Shown piece after piece: positions 44,967 to 55,448 of a DNA stretch of 64,000 nt; within the stretch, counting starts at the first letter, position 1, and each line of letters starts with the position of its first letter. Source of the DNA: Streptomyces griseus (GTDB lineage Bacteria > Actinomycetota > Actinomycetes > Nanopelagicales > Nanopelagicaceae); contig CAMCYO010000002.1 in NCBI GenBank assembly GCA_945884695.1, forward strand, positions 115,669 to 179,668. Direction: 5' to 3'. Both the position numbers and the translations under genes were made by a program. The notes under the pieces were generated by a model, which ran no database searches, was not told the DNA's origin, and saw nothing but the letters and a program-made list of their open reading frames with translations.

Positions 44967-45518
44967 GTGGATCTATCAGCCGTTGGTAACGATGTTGAAA
45001 GAGTGGTCGCAACTGAAGAACAACTCAAAGCGAAAATAAAAGAGTTAGCACAACGCGTTGATGAAGATTACCGTGATCGCGATCTTTTGCTTGTTGGCGT
45101 TCTTAAAGGGGCTGTCATGGCTATGGCTGATTTAGCGCGCGCACTTCAGCGACATGTTGAAATGGATTGGATGGCAGTTTCATCGTATGGATCAGGCACA
45201 AAATCAAGTGGTGTTGTACGAATTCTTAAAGATTTAGACCGTGATATCACTGGGCGAGAAGTACTTATTGTTGAAGATATTGTTGACTCAGGATTAACAC
45301 TTTCTTGGCTTAAAGCCAATCTCGAATCACGTGGAGCAAAGAGCGTTGAAATTCTTGCAATTTTAAGGAAACCAGATGCTGCAAAAGTTGATGTTCCCGT
45401 TAAGTATGTAGGTTTTGAGATTCCATCAGATTTTGTCGTTGGATACGGACTTGACTTCAATGAGCTATATAGAAACCTACCTTTTATTGGCGTGCTCGCC
45501 AAACATAAGTACACCTAA
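44967..45518 (+). CDS. hpt: hypoxanthine phosphoribosyltransferase
   Basis: This 183-aa purine-salvage enzyme makes IMP/GMP from hypoxanthine/guanine and PRPP. It has the PRPP-binding [17 protein letters not shown] (acidic pair then T/S loop), the early [17 protein letters not shown] and the base-binding [20 protein letters not shown]. The start is GTG with AGGA close upstream. It lies between tilS and ftsH as in most Actinobacteria. Confidence 0.94.
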   Translation: MDLSAVGNDVERVVATEEQLKAKIKELAQRVDEDYRDRDLLLVGVLKGAVMAMADLARALQRHVEMDWMAVSSYGSGTKSSGVVRILKDLDRDITGREVLIVEDIVDSGLTLSWLKANLESRGAKSVEILAILRKPDAAKVDVPVKYVGFEIPSDFVVGYGLDFNELYRNLPFIGVLAKHKYT

Positions 45519-45539
45519 GAGAAACGATCAAATAATAAA

Positions 45540-47564
45540 ATGGAACTTCCAAAGAAGAAAAAGAAGCCAGCAAAGAAACCTAGTAAGGCGCCTAAGACAC
45601 GTGCCCAAAGGATGCTTCGCGGACCACTTTTTTGGATCATTGCGGCGATTATTGGAGTAACTCTTTTCGGTCAAATATCTAGTGCGGGAAATAAGTACAC
45701 CCAAGTAAAAACTTCTGAAATATTGGATGCAATTTCGAAGAGCCAAGTTGATTCTGTATTGCTCATTGATAAGAGTCAGAAAATACAAGCAATTTTAAAA
45801 TCTGGCTCATCAATAAAAGGTGCAACAAAAGTTGAAGCTTCATATATCACTGGACAAGAACCAACTCTTGTTGATGCACTTACGAGCAATCCTCCGCCAA
45901 AATCATGGTCGGTCAAAGTAGCTACGCAGTCGCTCTTCCTTTCATTCTTCTTCTCCTTTGCACCAATTTTGCTTATCGGATTCCTTTTCTTCTTCATGAT
46001 GAGCCAAGCCCAAGGTGGCTCCAGAGCCTTTAGTTTTGGACGATCCAGAGCTAAATTGCAAAGCGATGATGTACCTAAAACAACTTTTGCAGATGTTGCT
46101 GGCGCGCAAGAAGCCGTTGCAGAGTTAATGGAAATTAAAGATTTCTTAGCCAATCCACCAAAGTATCTTGCCCTAGGCGCCAAGATCCCTAAGGGAATTT
46201 TGCTCTATGGCCCTCCAGGAACAGGTAAGACCTTGCTTGCTCGCGCTGTTGCAGGGGAGGCAAATGTTCCTTTCTATTCAATTTCAGGATCAGATTTTGT
46301 AGAAATGTTTGTAGGCGTTGGAGCATCACGTGTGCGCGATCTATTTAATCAAGCAAAAGAAAATGCTCCAGCAATTGTTTTTGTAGATGAAATTGATGCA
46401 GTTGGTCGCCAACGCGGAGCTGGTATGGGTGGCGGACACGATGAACGCGAACAAACTCTTAATCAACTACTTGTTGAGATGGATGGATTTGAAACAAATG
46501 GCTCAGTCATCCTTATTGCTGCAACAAACCGACCTGATGTATTAGATCCTGCTCTTTTGCGCCCTGGTCGATTTGATCGTCAGATTCCAGTTGAGCGACC
46601 AGACCTAAAGGGCCGTGAAGAGATTTTGAAAGTTCATGCAAAAGGTAAGCCACTCGATAAGAGCGTCGCGCTCATCAATTATGCGCGCAGGACTCCTGGA
46701 TTCACTGGTGCAGATCTTGCCAACGTACTTAACGAAGCCGCGCTCCTTACTGCGCGCGAGAACAAGAAAGTTATTACCAATGCTTCAATGGATGAAGCAA
46801 TTGATCGCGTGATGGCTGGCCCTCAACGCAAGAGCAGAATAATGAGTGAAGAAGAGCGCAGAGTTACTGCCTATCACGAAGGTGGGCATGCCCTTGTTGC
46901 GCATGCACTTCCGCACACTGATCCAGTTCACAAGATAACAATTATGCCTCGAGGACGCGCCCTTGGTTACACAATGGTTTTACCCGATGAAGATAAATAT
47001 TCAACAACGCGCAATCAGTTACTCGATCAACTTTCTTACGCGCTGGGTGGACGCGCTGCAGAGGAATTAATCTTCCATGACCCATCAACAGGTGCAAGTA
47101 ATGACATAGAAAAAGCAACAGCATTGGCAAGGGCCATGGTCACTCAATATGGAATGACTGAAGCCATTGGCGCGATAAAACTTGGAAGCGATGCAACAGA
47201 GCCATTTATGGGTCGTGATTACGGACATACACGTGATTTCTCCGAAAGCATCGCAGCCGTTGTTGATAGCGAAATTAGATCGTTGATTGAAAATGCTCAT
47301 CAAGAAGCTTTTAATATTTTAGAAAATAATAGAACAGTTCTTGATGAGATGGTGATTCAATTATTGGAGAAAGAAACCCTTAATAAAGAAGAGATTGCAA
47401 AAATCTTCAAAAAAGTAAAGCCATATCCATCTCGTCCCGCCTGGACTGGATCACCAATGCGCAAGCCTTCGGCTCTTCCGCCGGTTCCAACAACACCGGC
47501 ACTTGCTGTTGCTGAAGAAGAACCAGAGAAGAAAGTTCGTAAGGCGAAAAAAGCGAGTGAGTGA
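45540..47564 (+). CDS. ftsH: ATP-dependent zinc metalloprotease FtsH
   Basis: This 674-aa membrane-anchored AAA+ protease degrades misfolded and regulatory membrane proteins. It has a basic N-terminus, a first helix near 30-46 ([14 protein letters not shown]), an extracytoplasmic loop and a second helix near 118-140 ([22 protein letters not shown]). The AAA domain has GPPGTGKT (about 223), [14 protein letters not shown] and the second region of homology; the zinc site is HEGGH (about 446). The C-terminal tail is Lys-rich. The 21 bases before ATG lack a good Shine-Dalgarno. Confidence 0.95.
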   Translation: MELPKKKKKPAKKPSKAPKTRAQRMLRGPLFWIIAAIIGVTLFGQISSAGNKYTQVKTSEILDAISKSQVDSVLLIDKSQKIQAILKSGSSIKGATKVEASYITGQEPTLVDALTSNPPPKSWSVKVATQSLFLSFFFSFAPILLIGFLFFFMMSQAQGGSRAFSFGRSRAKLQSDDVPKTTFADVAGAQEAVAELMEIKDFLANPPKYLALGAKIPKGILLYGPPGTGKTLLARAVAGEANVPFYSISGSDFVEMFVGVGASRVRDLFNQAKENAPAIVFVDEIDAVGRQRGAGMGGGHDEREQTLNQLLVEMDGFETNGSVILIAATNRPDVLDPALLRPGRFDRQIPVERPDLKGREEILKVHAKGKPLDKSVALINYARRTPGFTGADLANVLNEAALLTARENKKVITNASMDEAIDRVMAGPQRKSRIMSEEERRVTAYHEGGHALVAHALPHTDPVHKITIMPRGRALGYTMVLPDEDKYSTTRNQLLDQLSYALGGRAAEELIFHDPSTGASNDIEKATALARAMVTQYGMTEAIGAIKLGSDATEPFMGRDYGHTRDFSESIAAVVDSEIRSLIENAHQEAFNILENNRTVLDEMVIQLLEKETLNKEEIAKIFKKVKPYPSRPAWTGSPMRKPSALPPVPTTPALAVAEEEPEKKVRKAKKASE

Positions 47565-48168
47565 TATCAACCCAATCTCTATGGGCCCTCAGGATGGGCG
47601 CGCTAAACATCCTTATGACCAAGGGCGTGCTGAGAAGGCAATTAAGGAGTTATTACTTGCACTCGGTGAAGATCCAGAACGTGATGGATTGCGTGAAACG
47701 CCATCTCGTGTAGCTCGTGCACTTGCAGAAAATTTCGCGGGACTTTGGCAATCACCTGAAGATGTATTAACTACTTCCTTTGATATCGGTCATGAAGAGT
47801 TAGTTATTGTTAAAGATATTGATGTCTTTTCACATTGCGAACACCACCTGACACCTTTTCACGGTGTTGCACACGTGGGATACATACCATCAGGGCGAAT
47901 CACCGGACTTTCAAAGATCGCTCGCCTTGTAGATATGTTTGCTCGCCGCCCACAAGTACAAGAGAGAATGACTTCACAAATTGCCGATGCCTTAGTTGAG
48001 ATACTTCAACCCGCTGGAGTTATCGTTATTATTGAATGCGAACACTTATGCATGTCCATGCGCGGTGTACGAAAAACGGAAGCTAAAACGGTAACGAGTG
48101 CTGTCCGTGGCAAATTGCGAGATCCTGCAACTCGCGCTGAAGCAATAAGTCTCATTACGTCGCGGTAA
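47557..48168 (+). CDS. folE: GTP cyclohydrolase I
   Basis: This 203-aa enzyme (from GTG 47557, overlapping the ftsH stop by eight bases) opens the folate pathway by converting GTP to dihydroneopterin triphosphate. Zinc and active-site blocks are [38 protein letters not shown] and [14 protein letters not shown]. The ORF-track start at 47503 extends into ftsH in another frame and is rejected; ATG 47581 is another possible start. folP follows after five bases. Confidence 0.94.
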   Translation: MSDINPISMGPQDGRAKHPYDQGRAEKAIKELLLALGEDPERDGLRETPSRVARALAENFAGLWQSPEDVLTTSFDIGHEELVIVKDIDVFSHCEHHLTPFHGVAHVGYIPSGRITGLSKIARLVDMFARRPQVQERMTSQIADALVEILQPAGVIVIIECEHLCMSMRGVRKTEAKTVTSAVRGKLRDPATRAEAISLITSR

Positions 48169-48173
48169 TTGCT

Positions 48174-48992
48174 GTGGCACTTTCTGATTTAGGTCTTGAC
48201 TCAAGTCGAACGCTGGTTATGGGAATCCTTAATGTCACACCAGATTCATTTGCCGATGGCGGCCGCTTTGCATCTCACGAAAGTGCTATTGCTCGAGGGC
48301 TAGAAATGATGAGTGAAGGCGTAGACATTATTGATATAGGTGGCGAATCCACCCGGCCAGGAGCGGTGCGAGTATCGGCGGAGGAAGAACAAGCTCGCAT
48401 TCTTCCAGTAATCAAATCATTGGCTCAATCTGGCGCAACTATTAGCGTGGATACTAAAAGGGCAGCAACTGCGCAGTTAGCTATTTCCTTTGGTGCAAAA
48501 ATTGTTAATGATGTCAGTGCTGGATTATCAGATTCACTCATGTTGACCACCATTGCACAATTGCAAGTGCCCTACATTGCAATGCATAGTCGTGGAGATT
48601 CTCTTGAGATGCAATCGCGTGCCACCTATGGAGATGTTCTGGCGGAGGTAATAGTTGAGCTAAGTGAGCGCATAGAACTAGCGCTGAAAGCAGGAATCTC
48701 ACACGAGAATCTCGTGATCGATCCAGGTCTTGGATTTGCAAAAGAGAGTGAACATAATTGGACTTTGTTACACAACCTTGAAAAGCTTAAAGATTTAGGT
48801 TTTCCAGTACTGGTGGGAGGTTCACGTAAGCGCTTTCTTGGCATTTTAACCAATTCGCAAAACCCTGACGACCGTGAGTCGGCGAGCATCGCACTTACTA
48901 CGCACTGTGCCATCGCAGGCGTTTGGGGGATTAGAGTCCATAGTGTGAAACCACATCGAGATGCCATCGCAGTAGTAGGGCAATTTTCATGA
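48174..48992 (+). CDS. folP: dihydropteroate synthase
   Basis: This 272-aa TIM-barrel enzyme joins p-aminobenzoate to the pterin pyrophosphate. It has the signature MGILNVTPDSFADGG (about 16-30), DIGGESTRPGA, ISVDTKRAATA, ENLVIDPGLGFAKE and LVGGSRKRFLG. It starts with GTG five bases after folE and overlaps folB by four bases. It is the target of sulfonamides. Confidence 0.94.
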   Translation: MALSDLGLDSSRTLVMGILNVTPDSFADGGRFASHESAIARGLEMMSEGVDIIDIGGESTRPGAVRVSAEEEQARILPVIKSLAQSGATISVDTKRAATAQLAISFGAKIVNDVSAGLSDSLMLTTIAQLQVPYIAMHSRGDSLEMQSRATYGDVLAEVIVELSERIELALKAGISHENLVIDPGLGFAKESEHNWTLLHNLEKLKDLGFPVLVGGSRKRFLGILTNSQNPDDRESASIALTTHCAIAGVWGIRVHSVKPHRDAIAVVGQFS

Positions 48993-49351
48993 GCGATCAA
49001 ATCTCGATAACAGGAATTCATGCATTTGGTTTTCATGGTGTCTACGATCATGAGCGCGAAAACGGACAAGATTTTTTTGTTGATGTAAAACTAGAACTGA
49101 GTTTGGCCAAGGCGTCAAAGTCCGACGCACTATCTGACACCGTTGATTACGGGAAAGTATGTGACATTGTTATTGAAGCAATAGCTGGTCCCCCTAATGC
49201 GCTCATTGAAAAATTGGCGGGGAGTATTGGCGATCAACTTCTGAAAGCTTTCAAGCCAGTCAAAAAAGTTTTAGTAACTGTACATAAACCTGCTGCACCA
49301 GTTGATGCACAAGTGCTTGACATTGCAGTAACGGTTGAGCGATCTCGTTGA
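48989..49351 (+). CDS. folB: dihydroneopterin aldolase
   Basis: This 120-aa enzyme splits dihydroneopterin to the hydroxymethylpterin. It has the family block ITGIHAFGFHGVYDHERENGQ (Glu and His region), FVDVKLELSL, and the catalytic Lys region IEKLAGSIGDQLL followed by VTVHKPAAPV. ATGA overlap with folP and a TTGA overlap with folK show coupling. Confidence 0.93.
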   Translation: MSDQISITGIHAFGFHGVYDHERENGQDFFVDVKLELSLAKASKSDALSDTVDYGKVCDIVIEAIAGPPNALIEKLAGSIGDQLLKAFKPVKKVLVTVHKPAAPVDAQVLDIAVTVERSR

Positions 49352-49803
49352 AAGCGATAGTTGCTCTTGGGGCCAATTTAGACCAACCACAATCCGCACT
49401 TGAATTAGCGATTGCGCTCCTTCGCGAGGCAACAGATGTGATTGCCCTTTCATCGTTTTATATAACTAAACCAGTGGGCGGCCCGGTACAACCTGATTAT
49501 GTGAATGCAGTTGCAATCATCGAAAGTGATTTACCAGCCCTTGAATTACTTCATCTCCTACAAGGAATAGAAAAAAGTATGGGGAGGATTCGCGTAGAAA
49601 AATGGGGTCCGCGAGTGATAGATCTTGACCTCATTAGTTATGGGTCAATTCTTAGCCAAGCCGAAGAACTTACGCTTCCACACCCACGAGCGCATGAGCG
49701 TCGATTTGTTTTAGAGCCATGGTTAGAAATAGACCCAGAAGCACACCTACTCACGCATGGATTGGTTTCTGAGATTTTGCAACAACTGCCACCAGCAAAG
49801 TAA
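49348..49803 (+). CDS. folK: HPPK, 6-hydroxymethyl-7,8-dihydropterin pyrophosphokinase
   Basis: This 151-aa enzyme pyrophosphorylates the pterin alcohol with ATP before FolP. It has IVALGANLDQP, FYITKPVGGPVQPDYVNAV, MGRIRVEKWGPRVIDLDLI (Mg-binding Asp pair) and LPHPRAHERRFVLEPW. It starts with TTG at 49348, overlapping the folB end by four bases. It completes folE-P-B-K in one run. Confidence 0.93.
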   Translation: MKAIVALGANLDQPQSALELAIALLREATDVIALSSFYITKPVGGPVQPDYVNAVAIIESDLPALELLHLLQGIEKSMGRIRVEKWGPRVIDLDLISYGSILSQAEELTLPHPRAHERRFVLEPWLEIDPEAHLLTHGLVSEILQQLPPAK

Positions 49804-49844
49804 ACTTTTATCCTTAGCCCGGTACCCCGAAAGGACTGGAGCAG

Positions 49845-50654
49845 ATGATTATAACGAGTAACGCACACGATTTTCGTGCGAGCAATATTGCCTTTGTCCC
49901 GACTATGGGAGCCCTTCACCAAGGACATGCAAGTTTAATTCAACAAGCACGCCAATGGAGCAATCAGGTAGTTGTTAGCATCTTTGTAAATCCATTGCAG
50001 TTTGAAAATAAATCAGATTTAGAGAAATATCCACGCACGCCAGAAAAAGATGCGCAAATTGCAGAGAGAGCTGGAGCAAGCGTTCTTTGGTTGCCAAACC
50101 CTAAAGATATTTATCCAGGGGAAGTTGCCACAGTAGAGCCAGGAGCTATCGGAAATATTTTTGAAGGCCAATCTCGCTCTTCACATTTTCAGGGCGTGTT
50201 GACAGTCGTTAAGAGATTATTTGATCTAGTACAACCTCAGTGGGCAATTTTCGGTGAGAAAGATTTCCAGCAATTATTTTTAATTAAAGAAATGGTTCGC
50301 GAATTCCAGATTCCCATATCCATAATGCCAGGAAAGACAATTCGAGACTCCGATGGGTTGGCAATTTCATCTCGCAATGTTCGGCTTTCAGCCAAAGATC
50401 GCGAATCTGCCTTAGTTATTTCACAGGCTCTTATAAGCGCACATGAGAAAGAAACTCTGTCGTTAATGCAGGAAGCGCTAGAAAAAGTACTTTCTTCTGA
50501 GCCACTCTTTCGCCCTGACTACGCATGCATCATCGATGAAGATACTTTTGAATTGGCAATCGAAGCGACCCCAAATAAGCGTGCTTTAATCGCCGGTTGG
50601 GTAAATGGGCTCCGTTTGATTGACAATATGCCAATGAAGATAAGTGCTCGATGA
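49845..50654 (+). CDS. panC: pantoate-beta-alanine ligase
   Basis: This 269-aa enzyme makes pantothenate from pantoate, beta-alanine and ATP. It has FVPTMGALHQGHASLI (HIGH-like), VVVSIFVNPLQF, IFGEKDFQQL (KMS region analogue) and SDGLAISSRNVRLS. ATG 49845 has GGAG three bases upstream. The ATG of nadB overlaps its end by four bases. panD, its usual neighbour in Actinobacteria, is not present here, so the beta-alanine source lies elsewhere or is external. Confidence 0.93.
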   Translation: MIITSNAHDFRASNIAFVPTMGALHQGHASLIQQARQWSNQVVVSIFVNPLQFENKSDLEKYPRTPEKDAQIAERAGASVLWLPNPKDIYPGEVATVEPGAIGNIFEGQSRSSHFQGVLTVVKRLFDLVQPQWAIFGEKDFQQLFLIKEMVREFQIPISIMPGKTIRDSDGLAISSRNVRLSAKDRESALVISQALISAHEKETLSLMQEALEKVLSSEPLFRPDYACIIDEDTFELAIEATPNKRALIAGWVNGLRLIDNMPMKISAR

Positions 50655-52264
50655 AACTCCTTGCCCCGAAACCGGGATGGACTGCGCGAGCCGATGTCAT
50701 TGTTGTTGGCTCTGGCGTTGCAGGACTTACAACTGCCCTACAAGTACGAACTTTTGGACTCTCTGTTTTGCTTGTAACCAAAGCTCGCGTTGATGCAGGT
50801 TCTACAAAATGGGCACAAGGTGGAATCGCTGCAGCACTTGGGCCAGGAGATTCACCTGGGCAACATGAGAAAGACACTCTTGATGCTGGTGCTGGTCTCT
50901 GTGATCACAAAGCTGTGGAAGTTTTAGTTTCAGAAGGCCCCGAAGCAGTGCGCAAACTTATTGCTAGAGGTGCTGTTTTCGACAAAGAAGCATCTGGGGA
51001 AATTGCACTGACGCGTGAAGGTGGCCACCATCGGAACAGAATTTTGCATGCAGGTGGCGATGCAACGGGCGCTGAAGTTTCGCGCGCACTCTTGGCTGCA
51101 GTTCACGATGACGACGGTATTGAAGTAGTTGAGCACGCACTAGTTTTGGATGCGCTAAAAAATAGTGAGGGCTCAGTTTGTGGAGTCACTCTTCACGTAA
51201 TTGGTGCAGGTACTCGTGATGGCGTTGGTCAAGGGCTAGCGCGCGCCGTTGTTCTTGCAACAGGTGGACTTGGACAAGTCTTTGCTCAATCTACAAACCC
51301 ACCTGTTTCAACAGGTGATGGAGTTGCATTAGCACTTCGTGCCGGTGCCGATGTTGCCGATGTTGAATTTATTCAGTTTCACCCAACAGTTTTGTGGTTA
51401 GGAGATGGTTCACAAGGTCAGCAACCACTCATTAGTGAAGCAGTGCGGGGGGAGGGTGCTTATCTTGTAGACGATGATGGAGTGCGATTTATGGTTGGCC
51501 TACATCCACTTGCAGAACTTGCACCGCGTGATGTTGTTTCGATTGCAAGCATGCACCACATGAACAAAACAGGCGCGCATCATGTCTGGCTCGATGTTCG
51601 CCACATTGAAGGATTTACCGAAAGATTTCCCACTATATATGCATCATGCCTTGCCCACGGGATTGATCCGTTAAAGCAATTAATTCCAGTAGCACCTGCA
51701 TCGCATTACGCATCAGGTGGCGTGCGAGTGGATCTCAACGGGCGTACAACCGTGCCCGGGCTCTACGCATGTGGAGAAACAGCTTGCTCTGGTGTTCATG
51801 GTGCAAATCGTTTGGCATCTAATTCATTGTTAGAAGGACTTGTATTTAGCGCTCGCATTGCGGGAGATATTTCTCAAAATACAGCAAGCTTTTCGGAAGC
51901 TGTCATAGTGCAAGAGCCAACTATTTTGCTAGATCCTGCTTCGCGAAAGGCATTACAAGAAAGCATGAGTCGCGGTGCCGGTGTCTTGCGTTCTAAAAAC
52001 TCACTCATTGAAACTGAAGGTGTATTAGCAAATATTGCTACGCATTCAAGTGTGGCACCATGCGTTGAGGCATGGGAAACAACTAATTTGTATCAACTTG
52101 CCCAAGTTATCGTGAAGTCAGCCCTCACTCGCGAAGAGACTCGAGGATCTCACTGGCGTGAGGATTTCCCTGAACAGAACAAGACCTGGCTCAAGAGAAT
52201 TCTGCAACACTTAGACATAGAAGGAAACTGGAGTACAAAATTTCAGGAGGTGGTTAACAAATGA
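50651..52264 (+). CDS. nadB: L-aspartate oxidase
   Basis: This 537-aa flavoenzyme oxidises aspartate to iminoaspartate for NAD synthesis. FAD binding is seen in DVIVVGSGVAGLTTALQV (about 17-34), followed by GSTKWAQGGIAAALG, EGGHHRNRILHAGGDATG, and EFIQFHPTVL, HYASGGVRVD and CGETACSGVHGANRLASNSL. nadC is coupled downstream. nadA (quinolinate synthase) is missing from this run and must be elsewhere. Confidence 0.94.
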   Translation: MKLLAPKPGWTARADVIVVGSGVAGLTTALQVRTFGLSVLLVTKARVDAGSTKWAQGGIAAALGPGDSPGQHEKDTLDAGAGLCDHKAVEVLVSEGPEAVRKLIARGAVFDKEASGEIALTREGGHHRNRILHAGGDATGAEVSRALLAAVHDDDGIEVVEHALVLDALKNSEGSVCGVTLHVIGAGTRDGVGQGLARAVVLATGGLGQVFAQSTNPPVSTGDGVALALRAGADVADVEFIQFHPTVLWLGDGSQGQQPLISEAVRGEGAYLVDDDGVRFMVGLHPLAELAPRDVVSIASMHHMNKTGAHHVWLDVRHIEGFTERFPTIYASCLAHGIDPLKQLIPVAPASHYASGGVRVDLNGRTTVPGLYACGETACSGVHGANRLASNSLLEGLVFSARIAGDISQNTASFSEAVIVQEPTILLDPASRKALQESMSRGAGVLRSKNSLIETEGVLANIATHSSVAPCVEAWETTNLYQLAQVIVKSALTREETRGSHWREDFPEQNKTWLKRILQHLDIEGNWSTKFQEVVNK

Positions 52265-53151
52265 ACTTTTCTGAGTTAACTCCTAAAACTCGAGCAACTC
52301 TTACTTCCGTTGGGCTAGATCCAGCAATGGTTGTTGAAATTATTCGACGTGCAATAAACGAAGATTTAGACGGAGGTCAAGATGTAACAACTGTGGCAAC
52401 AGTTGATGTAAACCAGAAATCAGTTGCACAATTCTCGGCTCGCAAAGCTGGAGTAATTGCTGGTGTAGTAATTGCTCAAGCAACTTTAGAAACGTTAGGA
52501 ATTAGTGACGTTAGCGTTTTTGTGGAAGATGGAGAGAGTGTTAAAGCGGACACTTTGCTATTGAGCGCTAGAGGCAATACTCGGGAATTATTATTGGCAG
52601 AACGCACAGCGCTAAATTTTCTTGGACATTTGAGCGGAATTGCAACGTTAACTCAACAGTGGGTTAGTGAAGTTGCGGAATACAAGACCGGTATTCGTGA
52701 TACTCGCAAGACAACACCAGGAATGCGCCATTTAGAAAAATTTGCTGTTCGCATGGGCGGTGGTATTAACCATCGACTCTCTCTCAATGAATCAGCTCTA
52801 ATAAAAGATAATCACATTGAATCAGCTGGGGGAGTCAAGCAAGCGCTCGAACGCCTGCGCACTTTTGATTCCAATATTGAAGTTGAAGTTGAAGTCGATA
52901 CCTTAGAACAGTTAAGAGAAGTCTTGACTCTCAAGCCAGAGATTATTTTGCTCGACAATATGAGCGTTGAGGAATGTAAAGAAGCCGTTGCTATCACTAA
53001 AGGCGCGGTCAAACTAGAAGCTTCTGGTGGTCTTTCACTAGAGAACGCAAAGGAATATGCAGCTACTGGAGTTGCTTATTTAGCAGTCGGTGCACTTACA
53101 CACTCAGCACCAGTTTTGGATATCGGACTCGACCTTAAGGCGGAGATCTAA
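52261..53151 (+). CDS. nadC: nicotinate-nucleotide pyrophosphorylase (carboxylating)
   Basis: This 296-aa quinolinate phosphoribosyltransferase makes nicotinate mononucleotide. It has AINEDLDGGQDVTT, ERTALNFLGHLSGIAT, RDTRKTTPGMRHLEKFAV and GGGINHRLSLNESALIKDNH, then the barrel end LEASGGLSLEN. The ATG overlaps the end of nadB by four bases, after AGGAGG. coaX follows with no gap. Confidence 0.94.
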   Translation: MNFSELTPKTRATLTSVGLDPAMVVEIIRRAINEDLDGGQDVTTVATVDVNQKSVAQFSARKAGVIAGVVIAQATLETLGISDVSVFVEDGESVKADTLLLSARGNTRELLLAERTALNFLGHLSGIATLTQQWVSEVAEYKTGIRDTRKTTPGMRHLEKFAVRMGGGINHRLSLNESALIKDNHIESAGGVKQALERLRTFDSNIEVEVEVDTLEQLREVLTLKPEIILLDNMSVEECKEAVAITKGAVKLEASGGLSLENAKEYAATGVAYLAVGALTHSAPVLDIGLDLKAEI

Positions 53152-53919
53152 ATGTTATTAACTATCGATGTAGGAAATACAAATACAGTACTTGGTGTAT
53201 TTGACGGCGACCAACTCATAAAATCATGGCGCGTGAAAACTGATCCAAGAAACACTGCTGATGAACTCTGGTTACAATTTGGCGCACTTGTTGCCAATTA
53301 TAAGATCAGTGGCTTAGCTGTTTGTTCAACAGTTCCAGCAACTTTACGCGAACTTAGAACGATGATTGCAAATTATCTTTCAGATATTCAGAGCACAATT
53401 GTTGAACCAGGAATTAAAACAGGAGTCCCATTATTAGTTGACAACCCGAAAGAAATTGGAGCAGATCGGATTGTTAATACCTTGGCGGCCCACACTCTTT
53501 ATCCAAATGGTCCTTCAATAGTTGTCGATTTTGGAACGTCAACAAATCTGGACGTTATCTCCCCAAAGGGAGAGTTCTTAGGTGGGGCACTAGCCCCAGG
53601 AATTGAGATTTCTGTAGATGCATTGGCAGCAAGAGCCGCACAGCTTCGTAAAGTGGAGTTAGTTCTTCCGCGATCAGTAATTGGTAAGAACACTGTTGAG
53701 GCGTTGCAATCGGGCACGATCTATGGATTTGCTGGACAAGTAGATGGCTTGGTTGAACGAATCACTTCCGAACTACTCGAGTCCTATAAGGAAAAACCAA
53801 CAGTGATAGCTACCGGAGGACTTGCACCACTCGTTCTTGGTATTTCACGGAGCATTGAACATCACGAGCCAGATCTCACCTTGATTGGTCTGCGTTTAAT
53901 TCACGAGAGAAATGCTTAA
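53152..53919 (+). CDS. coaX: type III pantothenate kinase
   Basis: This 255-aa kinase phosphorylates pantothenate, the first step of CoA synthesis. It has the ASKHA P-loop MLLTIDVGNTNTVLGVF, ADRIVNTLAAHTLY, VVDFGTSTNLDVISP and GGALAPGIEISVDAL. It starts directly after the nadC stop. With panC it links pantothenate synthesis and use in one transcript. Confidence 0.93.
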   Translation: MLLTIDVGNTNTVLGVFDGDQLIKSWRVKTDPRNTADELWLQFGALVANYKISGLAVCSTVPATLRELRTMIANYLSDIQSTIVEPGIKTGVPLLVDNPKEIGADRIVNTLAAHTLYPNGPSIVVDFGTSTNLDVISPKGEFLGGALAPGIEISVDALAARAAQLRKVELVLPRSVIGKNTVEALQSGTIYGFAGQVDGLVERITSELLESYKEKPTVIATGGLAPLVLGISRSIEHHEPDLTLIGLRLIHERNA

Positions 53920-53939
53920 CTCGGTAGACTTCACGCATT

Positions 53940-55448
53940 ATGGCCGATACCCCAATTATTGAAAGCGAAGACGATCTTCCGGAGCAGTTGCGGATTCGTC
54001 GCGAGAAGCGTGCCGGGCTTATCGAGCGCGGGATTGAGCCCTATCCCGTAGGTGTGCCACGAACACTTTCACTTGCCGAAATACGTGCAAAATACGCATC
54101 TCTTGAAATTGATGTAGCAACTGGTGACATTGAATCTTTAACAGGGCGCATAATTTTCAAACGTGACACAGGAAAACTTTGTTTTGCAACTCTGCGCGAA
54201 GGTGATGGCACAGAAATTCAAGCAATGTTTTCACTAGATAAAGTTGGCGAAGATTCACTCAACGCCTGGAAGAGCGATATCGACTTAGGAGATATTGTTA
54301 GTGTCACCGGAGAAATTATTACCTCCAAACGTGGAGAACTTTCGATTTTGGCAAACAGTTGGGCTTTGGCCGCTAAATCTTTGCGTCCTCTGCCAAATAA
54401 CCACAAACCGATGTCGGAGGAAACTCGCGTTCGCATGCGTTATGTTGATTTAATCGTTCGACCAGAAGCCCGTACTAATGCGCGCATGCGCCCAGCTGTC
54501 ATGCGCTCCCTTCGTGAAACTTTTCACTCTAAACAATATCTAGAAGTTGAAACACCTATGTTGCAAGTTCAACATGGAGGCGCTGCTGCTCGTCCATTCA
54601 AAACTCATAGCAATGCATATGACATGGAACTGTTCTTACGTATCGCCCCAGAACTTTTCCTCAAGCGTTGCGTTGTTGGCGGAATTGAAAGAGTTTTTGA
54701 AATCAATCGCAATTTCCGCAACGAGGGCGCTGACTCAAGTCACTCACCTGAGTTTGCCATGATTGAAAGTTATCAAGCCTACGCAGATTGGCGTACAAAA
54801 GCCGACCTTGCTCGTGCTCTCGTTCAAGATGCATCGATGGCAATTTTTGGATCTCACATTGCAAAGCATCACGATGGACGCGAATCCAATCTTGGTGGAA
54901 CCTGGAAGGAAATCTCACTTTATGATGCCATCTCTGATGGCGTTGGAGAAAGTGTTACAGCGCTAACGCCTGGCACTGAGTTAGTGAAAATAGCCACAAA
55001 ATTGGGGATGAAACTTGATCCCAACTGGGTCACGGGCAAATTGGCAGAAGAGATTTTCGAACATGTTTCTGCTGGCAGTCTCAATGAACCAACATTTGTT
55101 ATGGGATTCCCTGTCGATAACGCACCACTCGTTCGTGGCCATCGCGAACTACCAGGAGTTGTAGAAAAATGGGATCTCTATGTTGATGGATTTGAATTAG
55201 CAACTGGATATTCAGAGCTCATTGATCCAGTTATCCAACGTGATCGTTTAGTTGAGCAAGCACGACTTGGCGCTAAAGGTGACTTCGAAGCAATGCAAGT
55301 TGATGAAGATTTCTTACGAGCAATGGAATTTGGCATGCCGCCAATGGGCGGACTTGGAATGGGTGTCGACCGATTATTAATGGCACTAACCGGACTTGGT
55401 ATCCGCGAAACAATTCTTTTTCCACTTGTTAAACCAGAAATCGAATAA
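53940..55448 (+). CDS. lysS: lysyl-tRNA synthetase, class II
   Basis: This 502-aa enzyme charges tRNA-Lys. It has an N-terminal OB-fold anticodon-binding domain (about 60-150) and a class II catalytic core: motif 1 around LRETFHSKQYLEVETPML, motif 2 FRNEGADSSHSPEFAMIES and motif 3 GGLGMGVDRLLMALTG. TAGACT lies nine bases before ATG 53940, so it may have an internal promoter besides read-through from coaX. It overlaps the next gene by one base. Confidence 0.95.
   Translation: MADTPIIESEDDLPEQLRIRREKRAGLIERGIEPYPVGVPRTLSLAEIRAKYASLEIDVATGDIESLTGRIIFKRDTGKLCFATLREGDGTEIQAMFSLDKVGEDSLNAWKSDIDLGDIVSVTGEIITSKRGELSILANSWALAAKSLRPLPNNHKPMSEETRVRMRYVDLIVRPEARTNARMRPAVMRSLRETFHSKQYLEVETPMLQVQHGGAAARPFKTHSNAYDMELFLRIAPELFLKRCVVGGIERVFEINRNFRNEGADSSHSPEFAMIESYQAYADWRTKADLARALVQDASMAIFGSHIAKHHDGRESNLGGTWKEISLYDAISDGVGESVTALTPGTELVKIATKLGMKLDPNWVTGKLAEEIFEHVSAGSLNEPTFVMGFPVDNAPLVRGHRELPGVVEKWDLYVDGFELATGYSELIDPVIQRDRLVEQARLGAKGDFEAMQVDEDFLRAMEFGMPPMGGLGMGVDRLLMALTGLGIRETILFPLVKPEIE

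Noticed and set aside
52861-52900. Repeated GAAGTTGAAGTTGAAGTC near nadC as a repeat element
   Set aside because: It encodes the conserved EVEVEVDT strand of nadC and is simply codon repetition.
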